From Dehalococcoidia bacterium (GTDB lineage Bacteria; Chloroflexota; Dehalococcoidia; Lucifugimonadales; Lucifugimonadaceae), in NCBI GenBank assembly GCA_022819585.1, contig JAJEGY010000007.1:1-64000 (forward strand): a stretch of 64,000 bases of DNA, written 5' to 3'. Under the pieces are notes generated by a model. The model did no database searches and had not been told where the DNA came from. It saw only the letters and a list, made by a program, of their open reading frames with translations. Positions within the stretch are counted from its first letter, which is position 1; every line of letters begins with the position of its first letter. This document shows, piece by piece, positions 23,943 through 33,150 of this stretch. The translations under genes and the position numbers were made by a program.

Positions 23943-26411
23943 TTGAACAATATTCTTAGCGGCTTCAGTTGGCTTGTGACGGTTCGCCCTTGGGTGACGT
24001 TACTGGTTTTGCTGTTGGTCACGATTGCGCTGGGAGCGGGGACGAGTTTTCGTGCGGCTCCGCAGGAGACGGCGGAGGCGTTGCCGGCGGGGAGTTCGAT
24101 CACTAAGGCGCTTAATGCGATCGAGGAAAGTTTTGGGGCTTCAGAGGTGAGGGTTGTGACGTTGCTGTTCAGGGGCGATGCGATTACTCCTGACGGTCTT
24201 TCGCAGATGTCGGAGCTTCTGGGACAAATTGCCAGCGATCCGCAGGTATCCGGTATGCTCTCGCCGGTCGACCCCATCTTCGGTCCGTCGATGCTGTTGC
24301 AAGCGGTGTTGCAGGTGCCGAATTTCGATGGGGTGACGCAGGCTCAGATCGATGGTGTCCTTGGTGTGCCTCAGGTGAGTGAGTTGCTGGATGTGGTGAC
24401 TGGAGAGGACGAGGATGGGACAAAGGTTGCGATCGCGAGTATTCAGCTGCAAAACACGGGCGATGACACGATAAAGGACATCGAGCGTCGCATCAATGAT
24501 CTGGCTTTGGCGAGCGAAGGGCCGTTGCAGGCGAGCAGTATGTCGTTTGCGGTGATCGAAGACGAATACATAGAGGGAACAGAGACGGGTACGGCGCCAT
24601 TGATCGGTTTGGCGCTATTGCTGATAGCGTTGCTGATTCTGTTGTTCATGCGGACGATCTCGGACTTGATTTTGACGCTTGTGGGGCTGTTTGTTTCGAT
24701 CATCTGGGTGGTGGGCGCGGAGGGTTGGTTGGGTCCGAACGGATTGGGGATTGTCGGAGCACCTAATCCATTGTCATCTATGGTGCCGATCATAATCATA
24801 GGTTTAACGGTGGACTATGCGATCCAGACGGTTTCGCATTATCGAGAGGAGCGTATCGCTGGGGAGTCAGTGGCCGCGTCGGTTCGGGTAGGGCTGAGGA
24901 ACGTGACTTTGCCGCTAGTGCTTGCGGCGGCAACGACGATCGTGAGTCTGCTTGCGGGACTGTTCTCACCTATCGACATGGTTGGTGATTTCGGAGTCAT
25001 CGGCGGTCTTGGCGTGGGTCTGGCTTTGATCGTGATGTTGACGCTGCTACCAGCCGGTCGGATGATATTGGACCGTCGGCGAGAGGCACGAGGGAAACTG
25101 AAGGAACCTCGGCCAATCGCTACCGCGTTGCCTGGTGTGGGTAGATTGGCGGAGTTTCTGGGTAGGAGTGTGACTAGGAGACCGGCGCCGTACATGATCG
25201 TGATTGGTGCGATCTCAGTTGCTTTGGGCTGGGCTGCGACCGATCTCGATTCGGATTACAGCATTAGAGATCTCCTGCCTAGAGGCGGTTCTGTACTGAC
25301 TGATTTGAACACGCTGGACAAGGCGGTGGGCGGTTCGACGGAGATGGCGAGTGTGATCGTGCAAGCTGAGGCGACGGAGACTCGCACGTTGTTGAACATT
25401 CGTGAATTTGAGGCGGCGTTTGAAGATCCGATGACTCGACCGAGTGCGGCGGCGGGTCCGGTTTTGGCGTCGTATGAGTTGGTTATCCGAGACTGGGTAA
25501 CTGACAGTGGGGAGCCGGGAGACAAGTATGACTCGGAGATCGCGGCTCGGTACCGTGAAGCATCTGCCGACTTGGAGATCGATTCGGTTGCGATGCAGGA
25601 AATTCTCGACATGATCGGGTCGAAAGATCCGGCGCTTTCCCGTGTTCTGGATAATAATCCGGATGATGTGGATGCTCTGCTGTTGCAGTTCCCTGCGTAT
25701 ACGGGAAACCCTGCTGCTACGAAACAACTTCAGGATGAGATCGAGGCGCGATGGTTTGGTGTGGATGACACTATCACGGTGACATCTGAGGCGGTGATCT
25801 CGTTTGCGGTCACGGATGCGATCAAGGATTCGCAGACTGAGTCGACCGGGGCGACGGTGGCGGTGGCGATTATAGTTCTGGGCGCCTTCTTCTGGGTGAC
25901 GGTAAGGCAGCCTGCATTGGCGCTAATCGCGGTGGTTCCGACGGTGTTTGTGATGGTTTCGGTGCTGGGTACGATGGCGCTCCTGGATATTCCTTACACG
26001 CTGGTCACGTCGATCATCACAGCTTTGTCGATTGGAATCGGAGTGGACTATACGATTCATATGATTCATCGCTATCGTGAGGAATACACGCGGGTTCGTG
26101 ACCCTCAGACGGCGGCAGTGAGGACATTGGGAACGACGGGATCGGCGCTGCTTGGTTCGGCGCTGACTACGGCGCTCGGGATTGGGGTGTTGATTGCGTC
26201 GCCGATGTTGGCGTTGCAGCACTTCGGGATCACGGCGGCGATCACTATAGCCTACTCGTTGATCGTATCGATCCTAGTCGTGCCTCCTGCGATGACGGTT
26301 TGGGGCGCGTACCAGAACATGCGGCTGCGGTCAATGGTGCGTCATTGGGAGGAGGAACTCGATTTGGAGATCGACGCGGTTTATCGTCGGCATGAAGAGC
26401 AGAGTCAGTAG
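23943..26411 (+). CDS. MMPL/RND family transporter
   Basis: An 822-residue membrane protein with the RND topology: one N-terminal transmembrane helix, a large extracellular loop, five helices, and a second copy of the same layout. Conserved sections include GLTVDYAIQTVSHYREERIAGE in the first half and SIGIGVDYTIHMIHRYREEY in the second, both typical of MMPL proteins with the GxxxDY proton-relay motif. Relatives move lipids, hopanoids or siderophores. It starts with TTG. It stands alone, followed by a strong bidirectional terminator hairpin. Confidence 0.88.
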   Translation: MNNILSGFSWLVTVRPWVTLLVLLLVTIALGAGTSFRAAPQETAEALPAGSSITKALNAIEESFGASEVRVVTLLFRGDAITPDGLSQMSELLGQIASDPQVSGMLSPVDPIFGPSMLLQAVLQVPNFDGVTQAQIDGVLGVPQVSELLDVVTGEDEDGTKVAIASIQLQNTGDDTIKDIERRINDLALASEGPLQASSMSFAVIEDEYIEGTETGTAPLIGLALLLIALLILLFMRTISDLILTLVGLFVSIIWVVGAEGWLGPNGLGIVGAPNPLSSMVPIIIIGLTVDYAIQTVSHYREERIAGESVAASVRVGLRNVTLPLVLAAATTIVSLLAGLFSPIDMVGDFGVIGGLGVGLALIVMLTLLPAGRMILDRRREARGKLKEPRPIATALPGVGRLAEFLGRSVTRRPAPYMIVIGAISVALGWAATDLDSDYSIRDLLPRGGSVLTDLNTLDKAVGGSTEMASVIVQAEATETRTLLNIREFEAAFEDPMTRPSAAAGPVLASYELVIRDWVTDSGEPGDKYDSEIAARYREASADLEIDSVAMQEILDMIGSKDPALSRVLDNNPDDVDALLLQFPAYTGNPAATKQLQDEIEARWFGVDDTITVTSEAVISFAVTDAIKDSQTESTGATVAVAIIVLGAFFWVTVRQPALALIAVVPTVFVMVSVLGTMALLDIPYTLVTSIITALSIGIGVDYTIHMIHRYREEYTRVRDPQTAAVRTLGTTGSALLGSALTTALGIGVLIASPMLALQHFGITAAITIAYSLIVSILVVPPAMTVWGAYQNMRLRSMVRHWEEELDLEIDAVYRRHEEQSQ

Positions 26412-26434
26412 GGGATTCGGCGAGGACGAGGTTT

Positions 26435-26473
26435 GGTCGTAAGGCGATAGATGCTGGTCTTTGCCTTACGACC
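26435..26473. terminator. Bidirectional hairpin terminator
   Basis: A perfect 11-bp stem GGTCGTAAGGC/GCCTTACGACC with a 17-nt loop lies between the convergent MMPL gene and the membrane protein gene. No long U-run follows on either side, so efficiency is uncertain. Confidence 0.6.
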
Positions 26474-26488
26474 GGTTTCGAATTAGGG

Positions 26489-27211
26489 CTATGACTGCTC
26501 TTCCGCAAACCCCTCACTGCCTCGCGACATACCGATGCCTACGCCGATCAGGCCTATGGACCCGATTAAGATCAGGATGTTGAAGATCATGAGGAAGGAT
26601 AGAGGGTCACTGGAGATGAGCATCGCCAGCAGATAGGTGATCAGGCCGCCTACGCCAGACACAATGAGTAGGTACGCTGAGATTTTGGATAGGTTCATCG
26701 ACTGGACGCGGTCGGCAATCCCGATGCCGACGAGGGTTGATGCGAAGGGGAATATGGCGACGAATGCCAGAAGCACGGCAGTCATGTCGGTGTGGATGAT
26801 CAATGCGGAGTCTTGGAAGAAGGTGTAGTCTGCGGTGCCGATTCCAGCATCTGCGGCGCGTTGCATCAGATGAGTGACGAAATGTTTCATGCCCATTCCG
26901 ATGATTAGGATGCTCCATTCAATGATGGAGAGGAAGAGGCCGAACTTGAGCAAAGCGCCTGCGAGCCCACCTTGTCGGCTGGCTAGAGGTAAGAGCCCGA
27001 AGAATCCAAAAGACATGAGGATCATCCCCAGAATTGTGAGGAAAATCATCAGGTGAGCGAGAGTGGGAGCGCCTGCGATAGCGTTTACCGCCTCGACGAA
27101 GTCGGTCTGATCTACGGGGTTTATTAATGGTCCCCCGGGGAAGAAGAGGCCAGATACGTAGGAGAGAACAGCGCCAGCGATCAAGGCTATTCCAGCGTAT
27201 TTGATGGTCAC
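26489..27211 (-). CDS. Multi-pass membrane protein of unknown function
   Basis: A 240-residue hydrophobic protein with about seven predicted membrane segments (IALIAGAVLSYVSGLFF at the N-terminus, LMIFNILILIGSIGLIGVG near the end). It starts with GTG. No catalytic motif or named family was recognised; it resembles DUF4386-like hypothetical membrane proteins in general layout. It is convergent with the MMPL gene. Confidence 0.7.
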   Translation of the reverse strand: MTIKYAGIALIAGAVLSYVSGLFFPGGPLINPVDQTDFVEAVNAIAGAPTLAHLMIFLTILGMILMSFGFFGLLPLASRQGGLAGALLKFGLFLSIIEWSILIIGMGMKHFVTHLMQRAADAGIGTADYTFFQDSALIIHTDMTAVLLAFVAIFPFASTLVGIGIADRVQSMNLSKISAYLLIVSGVGGLITYLLAMLISSDPLSFLMIFNILILIGSIGLIGVGIGMSRGSEGFAEEQS

Positions 27212-27580
27212 GATTACCCCCAGTCGATATTTCAGCGTCCCATTGCCGCTATGCGGTTAGGCACAGAGATTGATGGAGAGAGTATAGCACTGATGCATGA
27301 CATTTGTATTTGATGGGGGTGTACGTATGCATCGTCGACATCCCAACTAAAGTGGAGGTATGGGTCGATAGCGGTTACGTCGGATGAACCGGCTGTCTGC
27401 TAGGTGACTTCCAGCAGTTCAATTGTCGGACTACAAGATTGTTTCCCAATTTGGACTGAGATCGATTGGGGATAAGGAGAATGTCGTGATGTGTAACTCC
27501 TGTTCGCTATTGAAGCTGGCAGGCTATGACGCCAGCGGATAATATCTGTGTAACTTTTACCGCATAAAGGAGGGATCTTG
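27212..27580. other. Intergenic leader region with hairpins upstream of a small membrane protein gene
   Basis: There are 369 nt between divergent genes. Visible structure includes TCCCAAT...ATTGGGGA (about 27444-27472) and a 6-bp stem GCTGGC/GCCAGC (27515-27536). A 17-codon frame (27489-27542) with AAGGAG ahead of it overlaps the second hairpin. A very strong AAAGGAGGG site precedes the ATG at 27581. Together these could form a regulated 5' leader; no known riboswitch class was recognised. Confidence 0.35.
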
Positions 27581-28003
27581 ATGCTCGGGCAGGTGCATGA
27601 CCACATTGTTAAGGAGCTTAGTGAGAGCAGTCGTACGGATACGATCTTCGTGCTGACAGCAATCGTCTTCAATCTCATTGTTCTTGCGATCAATTTCGGT
27701 GTAGCTACCGAGGCCACATTGGAGGAGGGTGATGCGACGTACGACATCATATTGGCGATCTTCATCGTGATGACGGTGCTGCTCAACATGGTCGCTGTTG
27801 CCGCGCTGGTTCTGGGCAGACGGACGCGTCGCATACTGTTGGACGGCCTAGTGGAGATGTACCGCGACAATGATGTTGACAAGTATTACGAGCCTAGTCT
27901 GATATCGAATTACGGAGCGCGCTATCTTCTCTTCGCCGGGGTGATAGCTACTCTTGCGGTCACGGCGATAGTCGTGCCCCTGATCATCCGGTTCACGAAC
28001 TGA
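27581..28003 (+). CDS. Small membrane protein of unknown function
   Basis: A 140-residue protein with three hydrophobic segments (FVLTAIVFNLIVLAINFGV, IILAIFIVMTVLLNMVAVAA and LFAGVIATLAVTAIVVPLII) and a charged loop MYRDNDVDKYYEP before the last one. The ATG at 27581 has a near-perfect Shine-Dalgarno (AAAGGAGGG). No family was recognised. It is convergent with the DedA gene. Confidence 0.7.
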   Translation: MLGQVHDHIVKELSESSRTDTIFVLTAIVFNLIVLAINFGVATEATLEEGDATYDIILAIFIVMTVLLNMVAVAALVLGRRTRRILLDGLVEMYRDNDVDKYYEPSLISNYGARYLLFAGVIATLAVTAIVVPLIIRFTN

Positions 28004-28031
28004 AAGTGGTGAACCCGCGCGATGTCCGACC

Positions 28032-28673
28032 TTATAGTTCCGGTGGTTGGCGTCGATGTTTGATGATTCGCCATGCAAGGAAGACAACGACGGCTAACAC
28101 AATGATGGCTAAGGTGGCGTATTGGTAGGTGTCAGTAAATGCGAGGATGTCTTCCCAGTTTTCGCCTAGGAGACGGCCGGCGTAGGTGAGGATGAGGTTC
28201 CATAGAGTAGTGCCTAGAGTGGTGTAGATGAGGAATCGGACGGGGTTCATGCGAGTGTAGCCGGCGGGTATGGAGATGATGCTGCGGATCAGGGGGATGA
28301 GGCGTCCGAAGAAGATGATGATTTCACCGTAGCGTTCGAACCAGTCGGCGGCGCGGTCGAGGTCTCGTTCGGAGATGAAGAGGTATTTTCCGAATCGGGC
28401 GACGAGGTTGCGGACGCCGGCTTCGCGTGCGAAGTATCCGACGGCGTATAGAACGATGGCACCGATCACAGCGCCGATGGTTCCGGCGGCGACTGCGGCC
28501 CAGAAGTTCATCTCCCCTTTGGCGGAGAGTGACCCTGCGAAGGGGAGAACGAGTTCGGATGGGATTGGCGGGAAGATGTTCTCGATCGCCATGACTATGA
28601 CGATGCCGCGATATCCGATGCTGGCGATCAGCTCCTCGATCCAGGTGGCGACCAGCTCTAAGAGGTGCGACAT
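28032..28673 (-). CDS. DedA family membrane protein
   Basis: A 213-residue DedA/SNARE-associated protein. Conserved family features include ENIFPPIPSELVLPFAGSL near the N-terminus and FFGRLIPLIRSIISIPAGY, then MNPVRFLIYTTLGTTLWN. DedA proteins are half-transporters thought to move polyprenyl phosphate or other lipids across the membrane. The gene starts 9 nt after the transglutaminase gene stop, so it is probably the last gene of that operon. Confidence 0.88.
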   Translation of the reverse strand: MSHLLELVATWIEELIASIGYRGIVIVMAIENIFPPIPSELVLPFAGSLSAKGEMNFWAAVAAGTIGAVIGAIVLYAVGYFAREAGVRNLVARFGKYLFISERDLDRAADWFERYGEIIIFFGRLIPLIRSIISIPAGYTRMNPVRFLIYTTLGTTLWNLILTYAGRLLGENWEDILAFTDTYQYATLAIIVLAVVVFLAWRIIKHRRQPPEL

Positions 28674-28682
28674 TAAGGGTGT

Positions 28683-29558
28683 TTAATCCGTAAGGCTGGA
28701 TTTATTCATTTTGACGGCTGCGGTAAGAGTGGATGGGCCACCGTCAATGATGACGCCTCTAGTGGGAGAGACGTCTAGATAGTCTCTGCCAACGGCTATA
28801 CGAACGTGTCTTTCGTCGGCGAATGTGTGGTTGGTGGGATCAAAACCTAGCCATCCGCGGTTGGGGAGTAGACATTCGACCCATGCGTGGGTCTGGGTCT
28901 CGGGGACTTGCTCGTCGGCGATTCCGGTGACGTGCATGTAGCCAGAGACGTATCGAGACGGGATGCCCCATGATCGGGCGATGGCGAGCATGACGTGGGC
29001 GTAGTCTTGGCAGACACCTTTGCCGGTCTCGATGATGTGGTCGACGGTTGATGAGACGTTAGTAATGCCGGGTTCGTAATGGAATGTGTGGAAAAGGGTT
29101 TCGGAGAGTTGGAATAGGGATTCAAGTGGGTCCGAGCCGCGTTTGATTCCGTGTTTTTCGATGAAGGCGTCCAGGGTGGGGGAGCGGTGTGTCAAGGCGC
29201 TTTCGTGGGTGAAGTGCCAATATTCGAAGGAGTTTGACCAAGCCTCGATTTCGTCCCATGCGTCAGAGCCGACTCCAAGTGGAGGTTGACCTCCGGCGAC
29301 TACTTCGACTTGAGATTTGGTCACGATTTCCAAGGAATCGTGTTCGAGGTTCAGGGTGATGACGTGTTTGTTGTTGCCGAAGGGGTCGGTTTCGGCACTG
29401 AGGTATGAAGAGGGATTTGTAGTGGCTTGAAAGCCTTTCAGTGTCTGGTCGAAGTCGGTGCGTGGTTCTAGGCAGAGCCACATGACGCAGCGTTTCGCGG
29501 GTTGAGTGTATGAGTAGCTCGAGACATGCTCGATGTTGTAACGGACGAAATCTGTCAT
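28683..29558 (-). CDS. Transglutaminase-like cysteine protease/peptidase family protein
   Basis: A 291-residue protein with an N-terminal bacterial transglutaminase-like domain (YNIEHVSSYSYTQPAKRCVM) and the catalytic triad in GKGVCQDYAHVMLAIARSWG (Cys), QTHAWVECLLPNRGW (His) and GFDPTNHTF (Asp). Its ATG overlaps the stop of the alpha-E gene by 4 nt. With the alpha-E and ATP-grasp proteins it forms a widespread conserved trio thought to make or process peptides. Confidence 0.9.
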   Translation of the reverse strand: MTDFVRYNIEHVSSYSYTQPAKRCVMWLCLEPRTDFDQTLKGFQATTNPSSYLSAETDPFGNNKHVITLNLEHDSLEIVTKSQVEVVAGGQPPLGVGSDAWDEIEAWSNSFEYWHFTHESALTHRSPTLDAFIEKHGIKRGSDPLESLFQLSETLFHTFHYEPGITNVSSTVDHIIETGKGVCQDYAHVMLAIARSWGIPSRYVSGYMHVTGIADEQVPETQTHAWVECLLPNRGWLGFDPTNHTFADERHVRIAVGRDYLDVSPTRGVIIDGGPSTLTAAVKMNKSSLTD

Positions 29559-30532
29559 CTGACGTCGGCCCTAGGGATGCCTGTGATGGAGTAGTTGAAG
29601 AATGATTCGTTGATCAAGTTGTGTAGTTGGCGAGAGTATGTGAAAACCTGTGTGAGGAAGGCCTCGTTGTCAGTGCGATCGGCCCAATCGAATCGTATTA
29701 GGGCGCTTAGTCGGCCTGCGAGTCGTCGTGCGGCTTGGCTGGTGGCGGGATTTGGGCCGTCGCCGATGGAGTCGAGTTCCTGTCCTGCGCGGTCGACGGA
29801 TCGCCGCAGCGCTTCGGGAAGTTGCGGGTCGGAGACGAGGACGTTGAGGATGAATTGTGGTTGGGTTTCGATGCTATACATCCGGTCGTACGCTTCGTGG
29901 GCATGGAAGACTCGGAGGAGGCTTCGCCAATCTGCATCTGCGAGTTCGCGCGAACGCTCTTCGAGTCGAGTTTGGGCGAGGAGCAGCGCGCAGGTGAATT
30001 GGATCCGCTCGACGAATTGTCCGATGCGGAAGAAGTGCCATCCTTCATCGCGGTACATGGTTGCGGATGCGACGCCGGTGAAGCGGTCGATTCCTGCGCC
30101 AGTCTCCTCGTAGAAGCTCGAAGGGGATGAGAGCCAGATGTCGCTGAGTTTGATGTCTTGGATTTTGAGGTATTCGGTGTTCAGAGCGGTCCACATCTCG
30201 TCGCTGATGCAGTTTCTGACCTGTCGGGCGTTTTCACGTCCCATCTCGTAGCAGGAGAGTAGGGAGGCGTCATTGGTTCGTACGAATGTCAATTCGTCGG
30301 TGAGGAAGTAGGCGTCGACGAGGTTGTAGTCATCGGTGGGTTCGAAGCCTTCCATGCCGCCTAGGGGTCGTCGGTTGATGGCTGTGTAGAGTCGTCGCCA
30401 GCCGAAGTGGATCTCTCGGATCGGACGGTCGACGAGTGCTTCGGTTTGGAGTTGAAGCAATCTGCACATGAAACCGGCCCGTTCGGTGTAGCGGGCCATC
30501 CAGTAGATACCTTCTGCGCTTCTCGAAAGCAT
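29555..30532 (-). CDS. Alpha-E domain-containing protein (DUF403)
   Basis: A 325-residue mostly helical protein beginning MLSRSAEGIYWMARYTERA, the signature start of alpha-E proteins. The start at 30532 is preferred to 30571 because it is the family N-terminus and avoids overlap with the ATP-grasp gene, which ends 4 nt upstream. Alpha-E proteins occur almost always with circularly permuted ATP-grasp and transglutaminase-like partners, exactly as here. The biochemical role is not established. Confidence 0.9.
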   Translation of the reverse strand: MLSRSAEGIYWMARYTERAGFMCRLLQLQTEALVDRPIREIHFGWRRLYTAINRRPLGGMEGFEPTDDYNLVDAYFLTDELTFVRTNDASLLSCYEMGRENARQVRNCISDEMWTALNTEYLKIQDIKLSDIWLSSPSSFYEETGAGIDRFTGVASATMYRDEGWHFFRIGQFVERIQFTCALLLAQTRLEERSRELADADWRSLLRVFHAHEAYDRMYSIETQPQFILNVLVSDPQLPEALRRSVDRAGQELDSIGDGPNPATSQAARRLAGRLSALIRFDWADRTDNEAFLTQVFTYSRQLHNLINESFFNYSITGIPRADVR

Positions 30533-30536
30533 AGTG

Positions 30537-31970
30537 CTACTCACCGAGTACCCATAGGTCTTTGCCGCCACCGCCTTGGCTAGAGTTGACGACTAGGTTG
30601 CCGCGTTCCAATGCAACGCGACATAGACCGCCGGGGATTATGCGGGTCTCTTTGCCTCGCAGGACGTAGGGGCGAAGGTCGACGTGACGTGGTTCGAATT
30701 TATCGCCGATGAGGCAGGGGGAGCGGGATAGGGCGAGAGTCGGTTGAGAGATGTAGTTGGTTGGGTTTGATCTCAGGTGTTCGGCGAACTCGTTTCGTTC
30801 TTCGGGCGATGCGTGCGGACCGACCAACATGCCGTAACCGCCGGATCCTCCAACCTCCTTGACGACGAGGTCTTGGAGGTTGTCTAGGGTGTACTCGAGG
30901 CCTTCGGGTCGTCGGCAGAGGTTTGTTTGGACGTTAGAGAGGATGGGATCTTCGTTGAGGTAGTAGCGGATTATGTCGGGAACGTATGCGTAGATGCTCT
31001 TATCGTCGGCGATCCCGGTGCCCGGGGCGTTGGCGAGCATGACGTTTCCGAGGCGATAGGCGTGGATGAGACCGGGTACGCCGAGGATGGAATCGGGGCG
31101 GAATACGAGGGGGTCTACGAAGTCGTCGTCGACGCGTCGGTATATGACATCGACGCGGCGCAGACCTTGGGTTGTTCGCATGTATACGAAGCCGTCGTTG
31201 ACCAGAAGGTCTCGTCCTTCGACGAGCTCAGCTCCGATCTCTCGGGCTAGGAACATGTGCTCGTAGAAGGCGGAGTTGTAGATGCCGGGGGTTAGGAGGG
31301 CGATATTAGGTTCGGATACGTTATCTGGTGCGAGTTCGAGCAAGGTTTCGCGGAGGAGTGTGCCGTAGTTTTCGACTTCAAGGACTCTGGAGCTTCGATA
31401 TGCGTTTCGGAGGTTCGCTTTGACGACTTTGCGAGTAGCGATCATGTATGAGACGCCTGAAGGGACGCGCAGGTTGTCTTCGAGGACGAAGAAGCCGTCA
31501 TCGGTGCGGACGATGTCGGTGCCGCATACCGAGACCCACGCGCCGTGAGGGGCAGAGAGTCCTCGCATTTCGATACGGTACTGTGGGCAATCCCGGATTA
31601 CGTCAGTCGGGATGACACCGTCGGTGATGATCTTGGCCTCGTTGTAGACGTCTTCAAGGAAGAGGTTGAGGGCGCGAAGTCTTTGATCGAGGCCTTTTTC
31701 GATGCGTTTCCATTCGGCGTTGGCCATAAGGCGCGGGATGCAGTCAATGGGGATGATGCGTTCGCCTGCAGCTTCGTCGCCGTAGACGATGAAGGTGATG
31801 CCTTCGTTGTAGAACGAGCGAGTGACTCGTTCCTGCATAGTGGAGAGTTCGACTTTGGAGAGGTTGACAAGAGTTTCGTGGAGCTCGCGCCAATGCGGAC
31901 GCGGGTTTCCATCCGCGTCGAACATCTCGTCGTAGAAGTTGGGTTCTAGGTCGTAGCCGTTGAATTCCAC
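30537..31970 (-). CDS. Circularly permuted ATP-grasp type 2 family protein
   Basis: A 477-residue protein with family segments RVTRSFYNEGITFIVYG, IPIDCIPRLM, FVLEDNLRVPSGVSYMIATR, LVVKEVGGSGGYGMLVGP and LRPYVLRGKETRIIPGGLCR. Permuted ATP-grasp enzymes form carboxylate-amine bonds with ATP; this subfamily is expected to ligate amino acids or small peptides. It starts with GTG and is the first gene of the trio operon with alpha-E and transglutaminase. Confidence 0.9.
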   Translation of the reverse strand: MEFNGYDLEPNFYDEMFDADGNPRPHWRELHETLVNLSKVELSTMQERVTRSFYNEGITFIVYGDEAAGERIIPIDCIPRLMANAEWKRIEKGLDQRLRALNLFLEDVYNEAKIITDGVIPTDVIRDCPQYRIEMRGLSAPHGAWVSVCGTDIVRTDDGFFVLEDNLRVPSGVSYMIATRKVVKANLRNAYRSSRVLEVENYGTLLRETLLELAPDNVSEPNIALLTPGIYNSAFYEHMFLAREIGAELVEGRDLLVNDGFVYMRTTQGLRRVDVIYRRVDDDFVDPLVFRPDSILGVPGLIHAYRLGNVMLANAPGTGIADDKSIYAYVPDIIRYYLNEDPILSNVQTNLCRRPEGLEYTLDNLQDLVVKEVGGSGGYGMLVGPHASPEERNEFAEHLRSNPTNYISQPTLALSRSPCLIGDKFEPRHVDLRPYVLRGKETRIIPGGLCRVALERGNLVVNSSQGGGGKDLWVLGE

Positions 31971-32056
31971 TTGAATGACTTAATCGACTGGGTTCAAAGA
32001 ACGGTGTTGGCGCTTTGCGAGTATATTTGCACTGCGATACTAGGATACCAATCTGG

Positions 32057-32965
32057 CTATAGGTCTTCGGGTGGGAGTTGTTGCCAAGCGATGCCGACGG
32101 CTCCGCTACCAGAATATAGGCCGATGAACGGGTGGAAGTCGGATATATCCATCAATTGGCAGTCGCAGTTCGCGCGTATCTGGTCAGCGATGAATTTGGC
32201 GCGATCTAACGCATTTACGTGGAGAACGACGAACCGTGCAGGGGCTTCTCCGAGGTGGTCGGCGATGTTTCGAAGCATGCGGTGGATTGCGCTGCGGATA
32301 GAGAAGGGTTTGGAGACTAGGCGAAACTGGTCGGTATCGAAGGTGACGATGGGTTTAATGTTCAGCACACGACCGAGTTTGATTGCGGTTTTAGGTGTGT
32401 TGGCGATGTGGTGTATGCGGTTGAGTTGGTCTACGACTGCGATGGTGCGGAGCGTGGATTTTGTTTGTTGGATGTGATCAACTACCGCGCTAGCGTCGAG
32501 ACCGATGTCGGTTGCGCGTGTAGCATCCATGACCAAGAGTTTCAATGCTCCGGAAATGGTCGAGGAGTCGACGACTCTGACATCGAGGTTCTTGTTCTCG
32601 TTTTGGGCAATTTCTGCCGCGACGCGGGCGGAGTCGTAGGACGCGCTGAGACCGGCGGCAACAGTGATACAAATCACTGAGTCGGCGCGTTCCGCCGCTT
32701 TTCTGATAGTTGCAAGCCAAACTTCAGGTAGGGGAGCCGAAACCCATGCGCGCGTTTCGGGTTGGTCAACGATGCGGGTGTAGATATCGGCGTAGTTGAG
32801 GTTTGGGTTGTCGTTGAAGGATTCGTTGCCGATATTGATGCGCATCTGAGCGACTTGGATGCTGTGACGGTTTACGAACTCTGGGGTCAGGAGAGCGCAC
32901 GAGTCGGCGGCGATTGCGACACGACGGGCGGACCCGATTATTGGCGCGTCGTCAGGTGGTGCCAT
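32057..32965 (-). CDS. DegV family protein
   Basis: A 302-residue fatty-acid-binding DegV-type protein: VAIAADSCALLTPEF at the N-terminus, ITVAAGLSASYDSARVAAE, VRVVDSSTISGALKLLVMDA and a C-terminal SGSGAVGIAWQQ. Relatives bind fatty acids and supply them to acyl-phosphate kinases. The start at 32965 (MAPPDDAP) is used because longer frames run into the tRNA-Arg gene. Confidence 0.85.
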   Translation of the reverse strand: MAPPDDAPIIGSARRVAIAADSCALLTPEFVNRHSIQVAQMRINIGNESFNDNPNLNYADIYTRIVDQPETRAWVSAPLPEVWLATIRKAAERADSVICITVAAGLSASYDSARVAAEIAQNENKNLDVRVVDSSTISGALKLLVMDATRATDIGLDASAVVDHIQQTKSTLRTIAVVDQLNRIHHIANTPKTAIKLGRVLNIKPIVTFDTDQFRLVSKPFSIRSAIHRMLRNIADHLGEAPARFVVLHVNALDRAKFIADQIRANCDCQLMDISDFHPFIGLYSGSGAVGIAWQQLPPEDL

Positions 32966-32986
32966 TTGTGGAGATGTGACTTGAGG

Positions 32987-33062
32987 TGGCACCCCCGGCG
33001 CGATTCGAACGCGCAACCTAAAGATTAGAAGTCTTTCGCTCTGTCCGTTGAGCTACGGGGGC
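32987..33062 (-). tRNA. tRNA-Arg (TCT)
   Basis: A cloverleaf on the minus strand: acceptor GCCCCCG/CGGGGGT (one G-U pair at the end), D-stem GCTC/GAGC, anticodon stem AAAGA/TCTTT with loop CTTCTAA, T-arm GCGCG-TTCGAAT-CGCGC, discriminator G and encoded CCA. It reads AGA codons. Confidence 0.95.
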
Positions 33063-33150
33063 GCGGGACGTGGTGATTCTGATTCTAAACCGTGGCGGTC
33101 AGGGGTTTACACCGCGTCAAACGATCACTCCGTCGATTCACAAACCAGCT

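Noticed and set aside
27489-27542. 17-codon frame with a good ribosome site
   Set aside because: Too short to call as a gene without conservation; listed only as part of the possible leader.
32966-33016. Longer N-terminus for the DegV protein
   Set aside because: The extension runs through the 3' part of the tRNA-Arg gene on the same strand.
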